NCBI GenBank assembly: GCA_001314865.1
Contig: LJZR01000040.1
Coordinates: forward strand, 1 to 33,155
Direction: 5' to 3'
DNA from: Phormidesmis priestleyi Ana
GTDB lineage: Bacteria; Cyanobacteriota; Cyanobacteriia; Phormidesmidales; Phormidesmidaceae
Length of the DNA stretch: 33,155 nt
Within the stretch, counting starts at the first letter, position 1. Every line of letters starts with the position of its first letter. Below the pieces are notes generated by a model, which was not told where the DNA came from, searched no databases, and saw nothing but the letters and a program-made list of their open reading frames with translations. Below are positions 6,290-14,483 of the stretch, in pieces. Position numbers and translations under genes: made by a program.

Positions 6290-7126
6290 CTAACTGGCGG
6301 GAGGCTGAAGAGTCCTCGGGGCTAGACAACTCACTCGAAAACCGACCTTGTCGCTCCGGATGTTGGGCCTATCGCTGAAGCGAATGGCAGAGCGGCAAAG
6401 CCTCGAAAAGCTGAACCAAGAGCCGCCACGAATGACACGATCTGCGGCCTGATTGTCAGTCACCCAAACGCTTCCGTCGATTGGCGCACCTGCGTAATTA
6501 GCGTGCCAATGATCAGCGCACCACTCCAACACATTGCCGTGCATGTCGCAGAGGCCAAAAGCATTCGCTACATCAAAATAATCCACTGGTGTTGTTTCTT
6601 TTCGATATTCTCCTTCAGGCCCATCGTTATAGGTCTGGCTACCGTCATAATTGGCAACCTCAGTTGTGAGCATTTTACCAAAAGCAAAAGGCGTTGTTGT
6701 GCCTGCTCGGCAGGCATATTCCCATTCCGCTTCGCTAGGCAGCCGGTAAGGGCGTTTCGTTGTCTCATGCAATCGTTTGCAAAACTCTACTGCATCCCCC
6801 CAGCTAACCTGCTCCACCGGGCGATTGTCGCCTTTGAAGTTTGATGGGTCAGGATCTAACTCGATGTCTACCTGCTTGAGTTTAGCCACCGCTCGCCACT
6901 GTGCTTGTGTAATCGGATAGCGTCCCATGAAAAAACTGGGTAGCGCAACGGTGCGCTGAGGGCCTTCATACTTATCCCGTTCTGGCTCATCTTCAGGCGA
7001 ACCAATCTCGAAGCTGCCGCTCGGTACTAGCACCATATCCAAAGGAATTGCATTGCCTAAGTCCTCTAGCGGCTCAGTAAAGCACTCAACGGTAGTGCGG
7101 ATGCGGTCAACTATAAAAGTAGTCAT
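6290..7126 (-). CDS. FGE-sulfatase domain protein, putative DGR variable protein 2 (278 aa)
   Basis: Second stand-alone FGE-type protein. Motifs in order: FEIGSP, RYPITQAQWRAVAKL, PVEQVSWGDAVEFCKRL, LPSEAEWEYACRAGTTTPFA, LCDMHGNVLEWCADHW, and RVIRGGSW...GFRVSC. The start at 7126 (MTTFIVDRIRTT) is the first ATG close to the domain; the open frame reaches to 7402 but that part overlaps the preceding gene's end. No effector domain is attached. The hypervariable block is residues 238-261, with only one Cys after GGSW, so catalysis is unlikely. It lies 161 bases downstream of the vWA-FGE gene and probably shares its transcript. Confidence 0.85.
   Translation of the reverse strand: MTTFIVDRIRTTVECFTEPLEDLGNAIPLDMVLVPSGSFEIGSPEDEPERDKYEGPQRTVALPSFFMGRYPITQAQWRAVAKLKQVDIELDPDPSNFKGDNRPVEQVSWGDAVEFCKRLHETTKRPYRLPSEAEWEYACRAGTTTPFAFGKMLTTEVANYDGSQTYNDGPEGEYRKETTPVDYFDVANAFGLCDMHGNVLEWCADHWHANYAGAPIDGSVWVTDNQAADRVIRGGSWFSFSRLCRSAIRFSDRPNIRSDKVGFRVSCLAPRTLQPPAS
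6301..6345 (-). repeat. 45-bp identical 3' tail of FGE gene 2 (IMH candidate)
   Basis: Partner of the repeat at 5330-5374, identical over all 45 bases although the adjacent 72-base block differs at many first and second codon positions. The sharp change from identity to hypervariability is typical of a DGR variable-region border. Confidence 0.6.
6344..6415 (-). other. DGR variable-region core in FGE protein 2
   Basis: 24 codons after GGSW. The opening codons TTC AGC TTT stand against ATC CTC GAT and GGC GAC ATT in the other copies. Invariant TGC, GCC, CGC and CCC codons are shared by all three. The pattern fits adenine-specific mutagenesis of a common template. Confidence 0.75.
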
Positions 7127-7287
7127 AGGTAAAAGTAATGGAGATGGGTCAGAAAACTCTTCGGTTGCCCTACCAAGCTCACGGACCCTGTTGGGTTTTC
7201 GGATACTCGGACAAGGCCGAACATCACAGGGAAAATCTGAACTCTTTAATGCACATCTGATAGATATTCCACCTACTAGCTCTGGCA

Positions 7288-10200
7288 CTAAAGAGTCCTC
7301 AGCGCAAGACAACTGACTCGAAAACCGATTTTGCTGCTGCGGTTGACGGGCGTAACGTAGTGGCGGGTGGCGGAACGGCAAATCCCCGGATCGAGGATCC
7401 AAGAACCGCCGCGAGTAACACGAGTCGCAGCCTGATCGTCATTCGCCCAAGCACTTCCGTCGGTTGGCGCACCTTCGTAACTAGCGTGCCAATGATCTGC
7501 GCACCACTCCCATACATTGCCATGCATATCGCACAGTCCAAAGGCATTTGCGATACTAAATTCATCAACTGGCGTCGTCTCTTGGCGATATTCCCCTCGA
7601 GTGCCGCCGCTATAAACTTGAGTGCAGTTGTAGTTAGCTAACTCAGGCAGTATCGTCCCCCCGAAATGAAAAGGGGTTGTCGTTCCTGCACGGCAGGCAT
7701 ATTCCCACTGAGCTTCGGTCGGTAGCTGATAGTCGTTTCCGGTGTATTGGGAGAGGCGATCGCAAAACTCCACTGCCTCATTCCAGCTCACCTTCTCTAC
7801 AGGACGGTCATTTCCCTTAAACCCAGATGGATCAGAATCGAATGCTCGATTGACCTGTTCTAGATCCGCCACAAAGCGCCACTGAGCCTGAGTAATCGGG
7901 TACTTACTCATGAAGAAAGATGCCACGTTAACCTCATGCTGAGGGCTTTCATCGTTATAGCGGTCTGGCTCATTTTTCGGTGACCCCATCTTGAACGTCC
8001 CAGCTGGAATTGCGACCATTTCCAGGTTGGTAGCGTCTTCTAGCGGCTCAATAAATTGGTAGGCTGCTTGGCGCTTTCTCTGTATAACCCAGCCTGTTCT
8101 ACCTGCTGCACCCATTTTAGAAGTTGCAAATGACCCTGTACTCCCTAGCCCGCCTCTTTGACCTGTTACGCGCGCTACTTCAAACTCAAATTCAACCAGT
8201 TCTAGCCCTTCGGGTTCTTCTAGCTCACCAATCAGCTCCAGCACCTGTCCCTGCAACCTATCTGGCAAGTGAGGCAAGATCGCCGAGAGCACATCCAGTC
8301 GAGCCTGCCTATTCTGAATCGCCTGCACCACCGTCATCACCCGCACCAGCAAGTTAAACGATTCTCCCGCTAGCTGCGGTGCTAGCGCTATCAGTGCGAT
8401 CGCCCTTGCTGCCTCATCTTCGATGGCAACAATCTCAGCAAGCCTTTCCTCAGTACTTATCTCGGTGTCAAGCTCAACGGTTGCGATCGTGAACTCATCT
8501 ATCACCAGCTGTATAGGTGAACTCTCTTCCTTTACCTCTGCGCGGTGAAATTCTAGAGGTTTCAAATCTGGAATTTCAAAATCATCCTCTGGCAACTCGG
8601 GTTCTGATACGGGTTTATCAGGAGATCCTTCTGCCCCTCGACGCAGCCGCTCGGCAAACTTTTCATACTCACCGCCCAAGGGCTTCAAAATATCTGCGGC
8701 CACACTGCCAAAAGCCCGCAGCGTAGATAAACCCTCTGGTGCTGAGATAGAAGGATCGGTTAAGAATGCCTGAAAATCCTGTGTGGTTAGCGCATTCCAG
8801 CGGTTTTCTACCGCCGAAGAAACGCTGTTAATGACCTCAACGGTGTCTACTTCCGGTAGCTTTTTGAGTAATGCCTGCCGCACATGTGGCACGAAATCGT
8901 ACTGCATGACATCGTAGTGAGTGGCAGCTAGGTTTTCGCCATTTTCTAACTGCCCCGGCAACCGTTCTAGTAAACCACTCAAAAATACCTCTGCTACAGG
9001 GAGCGGAGAGCGATATTCGCTGAGCATAGAATCTCGGATGAGCCGCATCACTGGCAAGGTCACCACTGGCGCTGCGGCCAGTAGCATAATCAAGCGCTGA
9101 GCAGGCGGTGATGATAACTGCAAAAACCGCTGCACGCTAAGTTCGGCAACCTTTTTCGCGTCTGCCTCGTTCGTTGTTTGAGGCATTATCTGCGGCAGCT
9201 GCCCCCCATACTGCGGCAACAAAAAGCCCGGTGTTCGCTCCCGGCGATCGCCCGCTAGCATCAAACTCCAGTTACGTAAGTCTCGCGGTTCACTGGTCAT
9301 CACAGGGATCGGCATCTGCTTTTTCTCAGTTTGAGAAAGGGGCTTTCGGCCCACTGCAAATCGATTTAAGTACTGATTAGCGGTGCCAGGCTCGTCATTG
9401 CTCAGTGCGATCGCCTTCCCTCGGCCCAAGGCCGTCCGCTCCCACATCCACTCTGGCAGCATTTGCCATATCACCGTCGGCATTACCTTGGCCCAGGTTT
9501 CTAGCATGGGCAATAGTCTGCCATCCCACCAATACTCACCCGCACAGTCACTGAGCACAATGGCAATGCGCTGCCCACTTTGTTCGAGCAGCTCACTCGG
9601 ACGATGCCCCACGCGCTCTGGGTGAGATTTCAGCCGCACCGTTTCATCGGCTGCTAATCCGACTTTTTCAGCGCTCACATCCATGTTGAAGAGCTGTAAG
9701 TTCCGAAAAGCGCCGTATCGCCGAAAGGTGCGCTCTAGATCTTTGATTAATCGCTGCCATAGGTGCATCGACGAGCCCTGATCTACCACCAGAACAATGT
9801 CAAACCAGGGTTCTGTTTCAGGCTCCATGACGGGTAGCCATAGCTGCGTTCGAGCAATGCCATCTACTGTTGCCAGTTCATCTAGCCGTCGCCCAGTGCC
9901 CGCTGCGACCTGCCTGAGTAGAGGCTTTAAGGCTTTCATTACAGCCAATGGATCACGCAGCATCGGCGGGTCGGCAATCCAAACTGGCAATGCTTCAACT
10001 GGCAAAACGCCGGTTTGATGAGTCACCGTCGCCAGATTCGCTCTATTGGGCGGTGACTCTTTTGAAGGCGCTACTGCCGGTGCATCTGTCGCTATTGGCA
10101 CAATCGGCGGGGTAGAGACTCTGGTGACTTCCGGCTCAATGGCGTCAGATGGCACAGTCACAGGCGCAGACTCTATCTGTAAAGCCAGCCACAGGGTTTC

Positions 10201-10302
10201 AGCAATCTCAGTGCTGCTGAGCTTCTCATCTTCAGCCAGCAGCTTTATCAGTTTTGCAATCGCAGGTTGCGACCGGTTTGCCCCTTGCCCGGTAGTTGCC
10301 AT
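7288..10302 (-). CDS. vWA-like protein with C-terminal FGE-sulfatase domain, putative DGR variable protein 1 (1004 aa)
   Basis: A vWA-type protein of the vWA-MoxR-VMAP systems. Residues 1-100 form a helical head and a Pro/Ala-rich linker. Residues about 105-340 are the vWA-like domain with LPVWIADPPMLRDPLAVMKAL and FDIVLVVDQGSSM. The metal-site motif is D174-x-G-S-S and not DxSxS, with IAIVLSDCAGEYWW as a later core strand. A helical middle (about 370-740) is followed by an FGE domain from about 750 (AGTFKMGSP to GFRVSC). Residues 969-992 are the hypervariable block. Such proteins are thought to be remodelled by the MoxR ATPase, here 5 bases upstream. The FGE end should act as the variable recognition surface. 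Confidence 0.85.
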   Translation of the reverse strand: MATTGQGANRSQPAIAKLIKLLAEDEKLSSTEIAETLWLALQIESAPVTVPSDAIEPEVTRVSTPPIVPIATDAPAVAPSKESPPNRANLATVTHQTGVLPVEALPVWIADPPMLRDPLAVMKALKPLLRQVAAGTGRRLDELATVDGIARTQLWLPVMEPETEPWFDIVLVVDQGSSMHLWQRLIKDLERTFRRYGAFRNLQLFNMDVSAEKVGLAADETVRLKSHPERVGHRPSELLEQSGQRIAIVLSDCAGEYWWDGRLLPMLETWAKVMPTVIWQMLPEWMWERTALGRGKAIALSNDEPGTANQYLNRFAVGRKPLSQTEKKQMPIPVMTSEPRDLRNWSLMLAGDRRERTPGFLLPQYGGQLPQIMPQTTNEADAKKVAELSVQRFLQLSSPPAQRLIMLLAAAPVVTLPVMRLIRDSMLSEYRSPLPVAEVFLSGLLERLPGQLENGENLAATHYDVMQYDFVPHVRQALLKKLPEVDTVEVINSVSSAVENRWNALTTQDFQAFLTDPSISAPEGLSTLRAFGSVAADILKPLGGEYEKFAERLRRGAEGSPDKPVSEPELPEDDFEIPDLKPLEFHRAEVKEESSPIQLVIDEFTIATVELDTEISTEERLAEIVAIEDEAARAIALIALAPQLAGESFNLLVRVMTVVQAIQNRQARLDVLSAILPHLPDRLQGQVLELIGELEEPEGLELVEFEFEVARVTGQRGGLGSTGSFATSKMGAAGRTGWVIQRKRQAAYQFIEPLEDATNLEMVAIPAGTFKMGSPKNEPDRYNDESPQHEVNVASFFMSKYPITQAQWRFVADLEQVNRAFDSDPSGFKGNDRPVEKVSWNEAVEFCDRLSQYTGNDYQLPTEAQWEYACRAGTTTPFHFGGTILPELANYNCTQVYSGGTRGEYRQETTPVDEFSIANAFGLCDMHGNVWEWCADHWHASYEGAPTDGSAWANDDQAATRVTRGGSWILDPGICRSATRHYVTPVNRSSKIGFRVSCLALRTL
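7327..7398 (-). other. DGR variable-region core in the vWA-FGE protein
   Basis: 24 codons after GGSW in the 1004-aa protein. Codon pattern: ATC CTC GAT, then CCG GGG ATT, TGC, later CAC TAC GTT. Third bases agree with the other two copies at 19 of 24 codons, whereas first and second bases mostly do not. The following GGT TTT CGA is common to all three genes. Confidence 0.75.
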
Positions 10303-10307
10303 GAGCC

Positions 10308-11390
10308 CTAATCACTCAGCCGTTTGTATAGCAAATCTTGTAGTTGTTTCATTTCTTCTGGGTTCGGCCCATCCTCGCGCGTCATCAAATAAATCGCATT
10401 GAGCAATTGGTCAGTGGCCCGATCGGCCTTACCGCCTTTTTCCACAAACTCACTGATCAGTTTGGTTAAGTCCGTATCGACCTTAGACCATCCCGCTTCG
10501 TCTGCTTGTTTAAAGTGTGACTCTACCACAGCCTTTAAAGACTCTGGTGTGGGTTTAGGCATCGTCACCCGCAGGCATCGGCGATAGAACGCAGGTGGAA
10601 AATCACGCTCACCGTTGCTGGTCATAATCACAATGGGAAATTCGCAGCACTTTACCTGCCCGTGGGTAATCGGCATCTCTGGCATATTTTGATCAGCCGT
10701 TCGTACCTTTACTGTTTCGCTTTTTAGCGCTTCTCGTTTGCTGCGCCGGACTAACTCGGGAATCTCAAACTCGCCTTCCTCAAATAAATTAAGCAAGTCA
10801 TTGGGCAAGTTCAAATCGCTTTTATCAATTTCATCTATCAATAAAACCCGAGGCCGCATAGAGGGCAAGAAGGCAGTCCCGACCGGCCCTAGCTGAATAT
10901 AATCGCCTAAATCACCCTCTTCTTTCTTTTTGGGCTCGGCCTCTCGGGTTTTATCAAGCTGGGCGTCTTGTAGGCGTGAGATCGCATCATATCGATATAG
11001 CGCATCTCGTAGGTTCGCTCGCGCTGTAATGGGCCATACCAGTACCGGGCCTAAGTCCAACTCGTAGGCGATCGCATAGGCGAGTGAAGTTTTACCAGAA
11101 CCCGGCGCACCTGTTATCAGCAGCGGACGACGCAGATGAATCGCCGCATTTACGGCATCAATAATGTCTGAATGTCCATGCTCATCTGTTTGAATGCGAA
11201 AGCTACGACCGCGTTCAATCGCCCGGTCATTTTTTTGCTCAGGCGATCGCAGCGCAGCCCAGTAGGATTCGTCATCGGCTGGCTTGACCTTTTCCAAGGG
11301 CAAAAATGCTCGCCAAGGGGGACGCTCAGGCATCTCATCCAAGGGATTTTGTTCATTTGGGCAGTTACCGTGAAAGCGTTTCCAGTTCAT
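10308..11390 (-). CDS. MoxR-type AAA+ ATPase (360 aa)
   Basis: AAA+ ATPase with Walker A GAPGSGKT (residues 94-101) and Walker B RVLLIDEIDKSD (D186, E187), followed by LPNDLLNLFEEGEFEIPEL and the sensor region IVIMTSNGERDFPPAFYRRC. These are typical for MoxR ATPases that work on vWA partners. The frame is open to 11579, but that would overlap the VMAP gene by 170 bases; the ATG at 11390 leaves a 19-base gap and gives a normal N-terminus. The vWA gene begins 5 bases after its stop, so the ATPase and its likely substrate are co-expressed. Confidence 0.85.
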   Translation of the reverse strand: MNWKRFHGNCPNEQNPLDEMPERPPWRAFLPLEKVKPADDESYWAALRSPEQKNDRAIERGRSFRIQTDEHGHSDIIDAVNAAIHLRRPLLITGAPGSGKTSLAYAIAYELDLGPVLVWPITARANLRDALYRYDAISRLQDAQLDKTREAEPKKKEEGDLGDYIQLGPVGTAFLPSMRPRVLLIDEIDKSDLNLPNDLLNLFEEGEFEIPELVRRSKREALKSETVKVRTADQNMPEMPITHGQVKCCEFPIVIMTSNGERDFPPAFYRRCLRVTMPKPTPESLKAVVESHFKQADEAGWSKVDTDLTKLISEFVEKGGKADRATDQLLNAIYLMTREDGPNPEEMKQLQDLLYKRLSD

Positions 11391-11409
11391 AGGGGCACAG
11401 AGGTAAAAC

Positions 11410-12846
11410 TCAAGAAGCAACGAGCGGTTCTTTAAGGAATGGTTTGATTGGCCATCGATCCGGGCAATCGCAAAGCACTCTGAGGTGCTGGTTCGGATGA
11501 TTTTGGCGCTGGCTTCGCCATTGGCTGGCCAAGTGAGAAAAATCGGTGAGACAGTGACAGGCTTGCAGTAGGGTATCAAATTCGGTCAGTTTTTCAGCTG
11601 CTGTGATCCCTTCAACCGGCGTGAACCATAGGGCAATCGGCACCCCAGATTCAATAATGTCATCCAAAATATCTAGACTGTCTTCGCGATCCCTCGGGAG
11701 TTCGGCTAGTAGCTTCAATCCTGGCTTGTCTTTTAGTTTGTCTTCCAAATCGCCCACTGCCGGACAGGCTTCTTGCGGATGGAAGCGATCGCACGCATTT
11801 TGTTGTTCTACACAGTCCTTCAAAAGCTGCCATTTTCGTTTCACTTCTGCCTGAGTAGCGCTATCCTCAGCCCGTTCGAATGAACGAATCACAAAGCTGC
11901 GGTGCTTTCCTAAAGGACGAGGCCGACCTTTTTTATTAAAAATGTCCCAGTCGGCTATGTTTACATCTAAATGTTCGCAGGGTAAAAACAGCTCTAAAGT
12001 TGCTCTACCGCAACCATAAATGCTCAGCGCTTCTTCAGCCTGATGAATGAGATCAGATAAATGGGTAGCAACCTCATCTAGCGAGCATGTGACCGTCGCA
12101 GCGCCAAATTCGACCAGCGCTTCTTCGCCGAGAATGCGCAGTTCAGAAAAGACGGTTACAAAAGCGTTTCCATCTGTTCGCCTGGCACTTTCTTTGAGCG
12201 TAACGAGCAAATACCCTTGTCGCTCTGCCTGTGCGGGTGGCGGTGGCTTTGGGGTGACGTTATGCGCTTGAGATATGCGATCGCGCCAAGCCACTACAGC
12301 CTCTCTTAACCTCAGCTGATTAGGCTCATTGAATTCAACCCTCAGATACTCTGCAAACTGGACAGCGAGTTTCGGTTGGTAGGCTTCTATCAGCGCTTGA
12401 ATTTGACTCAATGTATTTAATGGTGGATGTTCGGGTCGAATCTCTAAAAAGCTTCCATAGGTATCTTTGAAAGCGCTTAGGAATGCTGTTTGCACAGCGG
12501 CAAAGTCAGTATACGGAGAGAAGCTAGTAAATAACTCGCTTGCATTTATCTTCGGTTCCTTTGCTATGAGCAGAGCACCGCGCAGCTCAGACTGAAGCTT
12601 CGTAATGGCAGGATGCTCCGAATGCTGCTGACAAACAGTTTTATACAGGTCATCAATTAAATTTTCCTGCCCGAACTTTTCTATCAGTGCGCCTGCCCAA
12701 GTCTCTCGATCATCGCCGCCAACATCATCTAAAGAGCAGGTGAAATTATCACGTATAAACAGCCTGAGTGATTGGCTATTGCTGCCGACATAGATTTCGA
12801 GTAAGGCTTTTCGTAGCTTGCCTTGGTTGGGGCCGTTCCATTCCAT
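11410..12846 (-). CDS. VMAP-type protein: EAD1-like N-terminus plus VMAP-C domain (478 aa)
   Basis: The third component of vWA-MoxR-VMAP systems. Residues 1-90 (LRKALLEIYVGSNSQSLRLF, then DNF) align with the N-terminus of the protease at 13330-14382: both share LR-AL, IRDNF/VSDNF and a spaced LI..F..Q pattern, as in effector-associated domain 1. Residues about 215-470 fit VMAP-C, with LELFLPCEHLDVNIADWDIF, RSFVIRSFERAE and IALWFTP. The like-with-like EAD pairing should recruit the protease. The upstream gap of 46 bases contains most of a 12-bp tandem repeat. Domain names rest on pattern recognition without a search. Confidence 0.75.
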   Translation of the reverse strand: MEWNGPNQGKLRKALLEIYVGSNSQSLRLFIRDNFTCSLDDVGGDDRETWAGALIEKFGQENLIDDLYKTVCQQHSEHPAITKLQSELRGALLIAKEPKINASELFTSFSPYTDFAAVQTAFLSAFKDTYGSFLEIRPEHPPLNTLSQIQALIEAYQPKLAVQFAEYLRVEFNEPNQLRLREAVVAWRDRISQAHNVTPKPPPPAQAERQGYLLVTLKESARRTDGNAFVTVFSELRILGEEALVEFGAATVTCSLDEVATHLSDLIHQAEEALSIYGCGRATLELFLPCEHLDVNIADWDIFNKKGRPRPLGKHRSFVIRSFERAEDSATQAEVKRKWQLLKDCVEQQNACDRFHPQEACPAVGDLEDKLKDKPGLKLLAELPRDREDSLDILDDIIESGVPIALWFTPVEGITAAEKLTEFDTLLQACHCLTDFSHLASQWRSQRQNHPNQHLRVLCDCPDRWPIKPFLKEPLVAS

Positions 12847-12861
12847 AGTGACAATTCAATC

Positions 12862-12903
12862 GCTGAGATTATTGCTGAGATTATTGCTGAGGTTATTGTT
12901 GAG
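12862..12903. repeat. 12-bp tandem repeat at the end of the membrane-protein gene
   Basis: GCTGAGATTATT occurs at 12862-12873 and 12874-12885, then with one change at 12886-12897, and a partial fourth copy follows. The array begins in the gap before the VMAP gene and reaches into the last codons and the stop of the membrane protein. It is too short and spacerless for CRISPR. Confidence 0.7.
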
Positions 12904-13312
12904 TCAACGGAGGCGCAGGTAGCAAAGGCACCGCTGCCGTATATATCAATAGCAAAAGCGAACTCCAAAAAGGATCGTAAAATGGCAGTTCAGCGAACGG
13001 CCCTCCAATGGCAAACACCCAAACAAAAAATGAAACGCAAGATAGGATAATTTGTTGCCATGCTGTTGCTTGTCCTGGCTCGCTTGTGAGCTTGCGTGTC
13101 CATAGCGCTGACAAAACCAATCCGATGACAAATAGCAGCCATAAAGCACCGATTCGGGTTTCTCCCACCTGGCTTTGAACCAGTCCATTCCCCGCCAGCC
13201 AAAAACTCACAACATCGGCTGGGATATATTTCAGCAGCCGTTCAGAATAGCCATCAACGGTTTCTGCTGATTTGCTCGATTGGTATTCAGACCATACAAT
13301 CCGACGCCCCAT
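12893..13312 (-). CDS. Three-helix membrane protein (139 aa)
   Basis: A short N-terminal cytoplasmic part with KYIPADVVSFWLAGNGLV is followed by three hydrophobic helices at about residues 54-71, 87-104 and 115-132. Position between the protease and the VMAP protein, with gaps of 17 and 46 bases, puts it in the same operon. In conflict systems of this kind membrane proteins may serve as effectors or anchors; whether this one permeabilises the membrane cannot be told from sequence. The C-terminal end lies in a 12-bp tandem repeat and may vary in length. Family not named. Confidence 0.65.
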   Translation of the reverse strand: MGRRIVWSEYQSSKSAETVDGYSERLLKYIPADVVSFWLAGNGLVQSQVGETRIGALWLLFVIGLVLSALWTRKLTSEPGQATAWQQIILSCVSFFVWVFAIGGPFAELPFYDPFWSSLLLLIYTAAVPLLPAPPLTQQ

Positions 13313-13329
13313 CTGGATTTCCTCATGCT

Positions 13330-14382
13330 TTAAGCCAAGAATTCTGCAATTTCGGCCACAATTGACGTCAGCAAAATGCCTTCGCGTATACTACCAAAGC
13401 CCCGTGACATTGAAGCGTGATGTAGGGCAACTAGCTCCCAATTCTCATTAAAACAAGGCGCTCCACTTGACCCACCACAGGTTCGATTCACGTACCAAAC
13501 TCGGCTGTGATTTGTTTGCACAACACCGCTATTGCTCAGCGATATCTGCATCACATTGCCTGCGGGGTGCTGCAAAATATTCAGACTGTCTTTCTTTTTT
13601 AAGGCAGCCACAGTCGGATTGATGCTGACTGGCTGGTATCTAGATTGAGCAATTTTGGGTTCTACTCTGAGCAATACATAGTCCAGGCTAGCAGGTGGAC
13701 TACAGGCAACAATCGCCTGCGGCGTCTCTATCACGGTGAAGCATTCGGGTAGAACGGATACATCCATTTCTTCACTGACAAAGCCAAATTCAAACTGAAT
13801 GGAAGCCGCTTTTTGAGTCAATAGGGCGAGGTCCACAGGTTGCCTGCTCAAAACATGGTAGTTCGTCAGGATGAGGTTAGGTGCAATTAAGACGCCAGTT
13901 CCCGTCCTGTCGCAATCTGCAAAGCTGATTTTGCAAACCGCATCTGCCAGTTTCAGTCCTCGCCGCAGTGAGCCAAGGTCCGATTCATAAGATAGGGGGC
14001 GAGGCAAAAACGACTCTAGCTGGATCTCATTGTCTAGCTCTGGCAGCTCGAACGGAAAATCCATGGCATGGGTTTCATGCGGATCGAGCAAAAGTTGCTG
14101 TTGCAAAAAACCTCGCAGACGCCCTATTAAATACTGTACTTCTGGATTTCGAGGTCTTTCTTTATACAGGGCGAGAATGAGTGTTGATAAATCTCCCTGT
14201 TCCTCAAAATATTCAATTAAATTATCAGAGGCGATTTTTGTCGCTTTTGACTCAGCAATTTCATCGAGCCGCGGTTCTTCGAAATTATCAGAGACGAATA
14301 TTTTTAAAGCTGAATACTGTCTGAATCCGGACGTCAACGCTCGCCTCAGCTGTGTACGGTCGTCTGTCGAAATTTTCAGCAT
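13330..14382 (-). CDS. EAD1-like domain plus trypsin-like serine protease (350 aa)
   Basis: Residues 1-90 are a death-like helical adaptor similar to the N-terminus of the VMAP protein. Residues about 145-350 are a trypsin-fold protease: GTGVLIAPNLILTNYHVL carries His176, SLDYVLLRV Asp234, and GGSSGAPCF Ser306, so the catalytic triad is complete. There is no signal peptide, so it acts in the cytoplasm. It is the first gene of the minus-strand operon and probably its effector, cleaving a target when the EAD pairs with VMAP. It begins 101 bases after the end of brxHI, so it might be read through from the BREX operon. Confidence 0.85.
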   Translation of the reverse strand: MLKISTDDRTQLRRALTSGFRQYSALKIFVSDNFEEPRLDEIAESKATKIASDNLIEYFEEQGDLSTLILALYKERPRNPEVQYLIGRLRGFLQQQLLLDPHETHAMDFPFELPELDNEIQLESFLPRPLSYESDLGSLRRGLKLADAVCKISFADCDRTGTGVLIAPNLILTNYHVLSRQPVDLALLTQKAASIQFEFGFVSEEMDVSVLPECFTVIETPQAIVACSPPASLDYVLLRVEPKIAQSRYQPVSINPTVAALKKKDSLNILQHPAGNVMQISLSNSGVVQTNHSRVWYVNRTCGGSSGAPCFNENWELVALHHASMSRGFGSIREGILLTSIVAEIAEFLA

Positions 14383-14483
14383 TTATCTTTCCTAGTCATA
14401 TCTCTATCTAGTGCCTCTCGTTTCGCGCAATTAATATAGCCTGTTGCCTAGAGCAACAGCAATTATGCCCTAGGGTATTCGAT

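Noticed and set aside
6192-6329. Longer start of FGE protein 3 at 6329
   Set aside because: The added part overlaps the end of FGE gene 2 and looks like a read-through of non-coding sequence.
5319-10302. The FGE genes as sulfatase-maturating enzymes
   Set aside because: No sulfatase gene is present, the cysteine pair is incomplete, and the proteins are linked to vWA/MoxR genes with a hypervariable end.
11391-11579. Longer MoxR start at 11579
   Set aside because: It would overlap the VMAP gene by 170 bases and adds residues without MoxR likeness.
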